Below are positions 59,807-64,000 of a stretch of 64,000 nt of DNA, one piece after another. A model generated the notes under the pieces. It saw only the letters and a program-made list of their open reading frames with translations. It made no database searches and was not told the origin of the DNA. Made by a program: the position numbers and the translations under genes. Every line of letters begins with the position of its first letter. The stretch's first letter is position 1. The stretch is from Anticarsia gemmatalis (taxonomy: Eukaryota; Arthropoda; Insecta; Lepidoptera; Erebidae). The stretch is from contig NC_134758.1 in NCBI RefSeq assembly GCF_050436995.1, forward strand, positions 496,001-560,000. Reading direction: 5' to 3'.

Positions 59807-61717
59807 ATGTCCTCGTATCGCGGCGCGGGTGCCGCCTGGGACGGCGGGCCGCCCGGCGCTGAGGCTGAGTACGCGGGCCAGCGTGCTCCGCTGCCAGCCT
59901 ACGAGCAGCCCGGCCCGCCCAGCGCCATGCCAACCACCGACCCCTGGACGGGGGTGAGCTACAGCCAGTACGGTGCCGCGCCCAACTACGATTATCAGGC
60001 TTACGGCGCCACAGCCGCCGGCTTCGGGTACAACTACGACGCTAGTTATTACCAGCGCTCTAATGGAGGCTATTACGGGAAGTATCCGGACACTAGAGCA
60101 TATCCGCCGCCGCAGCAACAGCAACACCAACACCAACACCAGCAGCACACTCAATACGATTATTCTCGAAGACCACGAGACAAGTCACGGTCTCCTAATG
60201 ACTCTCAGAGATATGATCGTCGAAGGTCATACAGATCCAAGTCGAGAAGTGCGTCGCCGTACAAAAGAAGAGAAAGAGACAGCAGTTACGAGGAAAGACG
60301 TCATCGTAGATCAAGGAGCAAATCATCTAAACGTAAAAAGTACTCTTCTAGTGATCGTTCAAGTTCTAGATCTCGCTCATATTCAAGATCATCACTGAAA
60401 AGAGATAAGAAAAAAAGGAATTCCTCATCGGAATCATGGGCCTCAGATAGATCTTATAGAAAGAGAGGTAGTAAGAACCGAGGTCATGGCAAGAGTCCAC
60501 CACCAAGAGGGAAAAGTTCATCAAGCTCCCGTGGTAGAACACCTAGTGTGGAAAGGTCTCCAAGCAAATCTCCTGGTCACAAAAAGGGAAAAGATGCTAA
60601 GGGTCATTCCAGCAAAGATAAAAGACAAAGAAAGGTGTCAACACCTCCAAGGAAGAGAAAAGAGTCAGCCAAGTCACCAAAGCGGTCTAAAAAGACCGAC
60701 AGATCTACTCTTACACCCCCAAGAGTATACAAAATCGATGATCGGAGATCTAACTCACCACCTAGAAAGAGTAGGGAAAGCTCTTTAACCCCACCTAAAA
60801 CGTATGCGAGAAGTGTATCATCAACCTCTAAATCTAGATCGAGGTCACCCTCTCCAAGGCACTCTAAACGCAAAAGATCTCGAGCGAGAAGCTCCCGTCC
60901 GTCCAGGTCTCACTCTTTCAGTAGGTCGAGATCGTCAACACCCGCCCGCAGATCACGGTCTAAATCTAAACATAAGAATAAGAGGAAATCACGTTCAAAA
61001 AGCCGTTCGAAACGTCGAACAGTCAGTAAAAGTAGATCGATGTCGCGACGGCGGTCTAAGTCCAGAGGAAAGGCAAAGGGTTCAATAAGTCCGAGAGGCT
61101 CCAAATCGCGGTCAAGGTCTCGTAGTTCGCGATCGCGCAGCCGCAGTGGTACTCCGAGCGATGACGCCCGTCGAGGGCAATTCACTGTTGCAGATAGGAA
61201 AAGATTCTGGAAACTGCACAGAAATAGACAGGAGGAGAAAAAAGAAACTAAAACTCCGCCTAAAGAATTAAAGCCGCCGCCTGGAGTGGTAGAGGACCAC
61301 TCTGATGTAATCGAATACAGAGACCCACCTGAAGTGGAGGGACCTAACTTTGCTGACCTACTTCCTCCTCCGGACCAACTTATGCAAGCTTCTAGTTCAA
61401 AATCGAAAGCTTTGCCGATTCCAATAAAGAATGACGGCAGTTTTCTGGAAATGTTCAAAAAGATGCAAGAGGTTACCAAAAAGGCTGAAGAGACTGAGAA
61501 AAAGCCAGAAATAAAGAAACCTGCATTGCCTTTCATTGGAAAGAGACGTGGCGGAAGAGTTCTTAAGACTGGTTTAGTTAAAAAGGCAAAAGCTATCGAC
61601 GAACAAACTCCCGACAACACACCTAAAGATGCGTGGTCGTTGTACATGCAGGAAGTGAAGAAGTATAGAGAAACTTCTTGTGAAGAGGAGCGGAAAACGA
61701 GACCTCTTGTTAAATAA
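59807..61717 (+). CDS. TRIR-like protein with a long RS domain
   Basis: A single-exon frame of 636 aa from the ATG at 59807. Residues 1-110 are Gly/Tyr/Pro-rich with low complexity (YGAAPNYDYQAYGA type) and a Gln/His run. About 120-470 form a strongly basic Arg-Ser/Lys-Ser domain. The C-terminal 180 residues match the TRIR family (vertebrate C19orf43, telomerase RNA component interacting RNase): NDGSFLEMFKK, LPFIGKRRGGRVLKTG, DAWSLYMQEVKKYRE, and the terminal KTRPLVK. The human TRIR I recall is under 180 aa, so the N-terminal 450 residues are extra. It is likely a nuclear RNA-associated protein in splicing-related condensates (inference). An in-frame Cys-rich extension upstream is possible if the 45-nt intron is spliced. 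Confidence 0.78.
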   Translation: MSSYRGAGAAWDGGPPGAEAEYAGQRAPLPAYEQPGPPSAMPTTDPWTGVSYSQYGAAPNYDYQAYGATAAGFGYNYDASYYQRSNGGYYGKYPDTRAYPPPQQQQHQHQHQQHTQYDYSRRPRDKSRSPNDSQRYDRRRSYRSKSRSASPYKRRERDSSYEERRHRRSRSKSSKRKKYSSSDRSSSRSRSYSRSSLKRDKKKRNSSSESWASDRSYRKRGSKNRGHGKSPPPRGKSSSSSRGRTPSVERSPSKSPGHKKGKDAKGHSSKDKRQRKVSTPPRKRKESAKSPKRSKKTDRSTLTPPRVYKIDDRRSNSPPRKSRESSLTPPKTYARSVSSTSKSRSRSPSPRHSKRKRSRARSSRPSRSHSFSRSRSSTPARRSRSKSKHKNKRKSRSKSRSKRRTVSKSRSMSRRRSKSRGKAKGSISPRGSKSRSRSRSSRSRSRSGTPSDDARRGQFTVADRKRFWKLHRNRQEEKKETKTPPKELKPPPGVVEDHSDVIEYRDPPEVEGPNFADLLPPPDQLMQASSSKSKALPIPIKNDGSFLEMFKKMQEVTKKAEETEKKPEIKKPALPFIGKRRGGRVLKTGLVKKAKAIDEQTPDNTPKDAWSLYMQEVKKYRETSCEEERKTRPLVK

Positions 61718-61914
61718 ATATTACATGTTATAGATAAAGTAGGCTTAAGATCTTTATTGTGACCTCTGAATTGTATTTACATGTTACTATTTTTTTTATT
61801 ATTAACCATTTGTTTATGTACTAGTATGTCTAGATGCCCGACTTATTTCATTATGAGAAATGTTTCTAAATAAAGAATTATGTCAATGAATGCGTTGTGT
61901 TTCGTTGCAGCAAA

Positions 61915-62466
61915 ATGCCTGAGATGATCAAATCGCAAGCCGACATCAAAACCGCACCTTTCGACCCGCGGTTCCCTAACCAGAACCAGACAAGGTAACA
62001 TAAGCTTTATTATTTGTACACTCACACCACTCTCACCAGGAAAGTAACACCATTAAATAGGTAAGGAGTTATTATACCTAGCACATTAAAATGGCCCTGG
62101 AGCTGAATAACAACTGGCATCACAGCTATAGTCTGAAATAAATATTGGCAAGTATATAGCACTAATAAAATACAAAATATTTTAAAATTTTGTTCAATTT
62201 TCACATCTACTCTATCTTCCTCATTGAAAATTAAGTATTCATTCGCCCAATTAAATTCCTATTTGACCAAGAAATTTCAAGGTATGTATCTCGACAGGTA
62301 CTGCTACCAGAGCTACCTGGACTTCCACCGTTGCCAGAAGGTCCGCGGTGAGAAGTACGAGCCCTGCTACTACTTCCAGCGCGTGTTCAAGTCCCTCTGC
62401 CCCAACGAGTGGGTCGAGAAGTGGGACACCCAGCGCGGCGATGGCAACTTCCCCGGCAGAATCTAA
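61915..62466 (+). CDS. COX6B: cytochrome c oxidase subunit 6B
   Basis: Two coding exons, 61915-61994 and 62298-62466 (GT-AG), give 82 aa. An acceptor (GTTGCAG, 61904-61910) lies 5 bases before the ATG, so there is at least one upstream untranslated exon, probably within or before the TRIR-like gene's 3' end. Subunit 6B is a twin-CX9C (CHCH) intermembrane-space protein that links the two complex IV monomers. The motif C-x9-C (CYQSYLDFHRC) and C-x10-C (CYYFQRVFKSLC) is complete, followed by the conserved WVEKWDTQR and the FPGRI end. The length is close to that of animal orthologues. Confidence 0.93.
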
Positions 62467-62808
62467 AGTATTCCAGTCAACATGTTAATTTAATGCGAGT
62501 TTTTATTTAATAGGCATCAATATGTGATTTAGGAAAATAAATGAGTTGATTCCAAGTTTTTAGTTTCATTTCCAGCCTACTAGGAATGATAAGGAATGGT
62601 TTTAGTCAATATACTTCTTCGGGCGTTAGGGGAGAAAAACATCCCAGTAGTTCCTTAATGGAACTGCTGGGATACCGCCATTAACTGAGGGCTAGGCAAT
62701 GGTAACAGAACCTTACCTGTGAAATCTTTAAAGCCAAGATAATTACTAAAACTCAGATAGGACCAAGGAAATCGTATATTTCTTATCGACACGTTAAATC
62801 TATGCATT
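62467..62808. other. tail-to-tail spacer between the two COX6B genes
   Basis: AATAAA at 62536-62541 serves the plus-strand gene. A small inverted repeat, CCCAGTAGTTCC and GGAACTGCTGGG (62643-62672, imperfect), lies in the middle. Nothing else is seen. Confidence 0.55.
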
Positions 62809-63275
62809 TCATCGCCGGCAGCCAGGAAACGCCCCTTTAGATTTCTGTCTTTCCCACTTTTGTATCCAGAATTTAGGACAGATGGCTTCGAAGTATCGTT
62901 TGAATATTAAACAGTCGTCGTCATCAGCTCCCAGTATTCGTCGACAGTGGTAATAGTCGCAGAAGTTATCGTAGCACGCCCTGCAATATGAAAAGTTAGA
63001 AAATGTACACTGACCAACTATCAACTCTAATCAACGTTTCAATGTCCCTATTGCGATAAAAGATAGGTAGGTACTTTGGAGTTATCGTACGTATGTCCCT
63101 GTGAATGAGTATCTTTAGCTAGGAAGATTGTCTTTATGAAACCTACCATTGATTAAGTTATACTACTTATGATCTACAATATCGTAACGTTAAGGAACGG
63201 TAATACTTACTTTGTTTGATTTTGAAATGGATAACGTGGGTCGATTCTTTGAGTTTTAAATTCCCGGTGACTCAT
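62809..63275 (-). CDS. divergent COX6B paralogue
   Basis: Exon 1 is 63275-63211 and exon 2 is 62980-62809 (GT-AG, phases agree), giving 78 aa. Exon 1 encodes the IDPRYPFQNQTK segment, equivalent to FDPRFPNQNQTR of the neighbour, so the intron is in the same place. The twin cysteine motif is kept (C-x9-C at CYDNFCDYYHC, C-x10-C at CLIFKRYFEAIC), and WIQKWERQK and FPG follow. An extra Cys lies inside the first motif, and an acidic ADDDD run replaces RGEKYE. It is likely an alternative, perhaps testis- or tissue-specific, complex IV subunit (inference). Confidence 0.88.
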
Positions 63276-64000
63276 TTTGTTATTATATTTTAATAAACAA
63301 AAGTGTAAAGCTTAAAAACTAAATAAACCTAATATTATTATCTACTTTAGAATTTTGTACAGTGTCATCAGCGTCATGTTTTTGACTAATAACGAATAGA
63401 CATTTTCTTTTTCTTAAACTATTCCGGTATACTACCGTAGCATTAAACCTCGTTGATAATATCCTATGTCTCTTGAGCTGCTTATCGATCGGGCAAGTAG
63501 GTGCCTACACTAATAGGTGTGTATGTTCGGAAAACGATCAATAACTGTCTGGCCTCTTGCCATGCGGATGCGAATTGCAGCGGGTTGGTACCTATATCAC
63601 ACTCTCGTACATTATTGAAGTTAAATGAATAAGAAAGATTTTAATAAATAAGAAGTAACTTGCAAAACGCCTGATTAAAACCTTATAGCTACCAGTCGTA
63701 CGAAAGAAAAACAAAAATTTTATAACAAAATGTATTTTATTTTTCACAAAAAGCAATAAGTAGGTATATAATCAAAATAATTCTTCATAAACATGAAAAA
63801 GTAAGCATACAATATCAGTTCTTATGGAAACTTAAAGGTGGAAAGAGTCATCAAAATTTTAGTGCCTAAATTTATTTTCAATTAGCTAATTAAGTACTTC
63901 TTCGATTTTGCACAGTCAACTAGAAAATAATTAGGTATCTTCTAATCCAAACCTTCAATATCTAGCCATTGCAAAATAGATAGAACTGAAACCGTACAAT
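63276..64000. other. right end of window, no gene recognised
   Basis: AT-rich sequence upstream of the COX6B paralogue. It should contain its promoter. No exon, RNA gene or repeat could be supported. Confidence 0.5.

Noticed and set aside
60910..61647. 245-aa minus-strand frame opposite the TRIR-like gene
   Set aside because: Shadow of the RS/Lys-rich coding frame; the plus strand has the family C-terminal motifs.

Overview
This is a stretch of insect nuclear DNA, almost certainly from a moth or butterfly. The gene families are animal (E(z), tektin, COX11, NUBP1, an ALR-type sulfhydryl oxidase, COX6B), the genes have short exons with GT-AG introns, and the background is AT-rich. The interspersed repeats (a tRNA-derived SINE, a 5S-rRNA-derived SINE, Helitrons, a CR1/Jockey-like LINE and an RTE-like short repeat ending TTATAATATTAGTATAGAT) look lepidopteran. 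No prokaryotic features were found.

Layout. (1) 1-15.8 kb, + strand: the 3' half of a lola-like (longitudinals lacking) locus. Two constitutive exons are followed by at least six mutually exclusive terminal exons, each with its own stop and a C2HC/C2H2 zinc-finger pair, and all entered in the same splice phase. Two further candidate terminal exons lack fingers. (2) 16.4-17.9 kb, +: COX11, four exons. (3) 18.5-22.8 kb, -: a tektin, eleven exons, with a tRNA-SINE in one intron. (4) 23.3-44.4 kb, +: NUBP1, nine exons and a complete 317-aa reading frame. Intron 4 carries two 5,376-bp Helitrons, one inserted in reverse inside the other. Intron 6 carries a LINE that landed inside a 5S-SINE fragment. 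(5) 45.3-46.7 kb, +: ALR/Erv1 sulfhydryl oxidase, three exons. (6) 47.6-59.1 kb, -: Enhancer of zeste, seventeen coding exons (816 aa). Its normal TGA is followed, in the same frame, by a 456-codon RS-rich open frame. (7) 59.8-61.7 kb, +: a TRIR-like protein fused to a long RS domain. (8) 61.9-62.5 kb, +: COX6B. (9) 62.8-63.3 kb, -: a divergent COX6B paralogue, tail to tail with the first.

There is no operon-like logic. Several neighbours encode mitochondrial or redox/iron-sulfur functions (COX11, ALR, two COX6B, and cytosolic NUBP1), but I infer no common regulation beyond short divergent intervals (tektin/NUBP1, 521 bp; E(z)/TRIR, 741 bp between start codons). The strongest unusual signals are the in-frame RS extension behind the E(z) stop codon and the nested pair of same-length, apparently identical Helitrons in opposite orientation. 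All exon models were worked out by hand from splice sites, reading phase and family knowledge. No transcript or database evidence was available.
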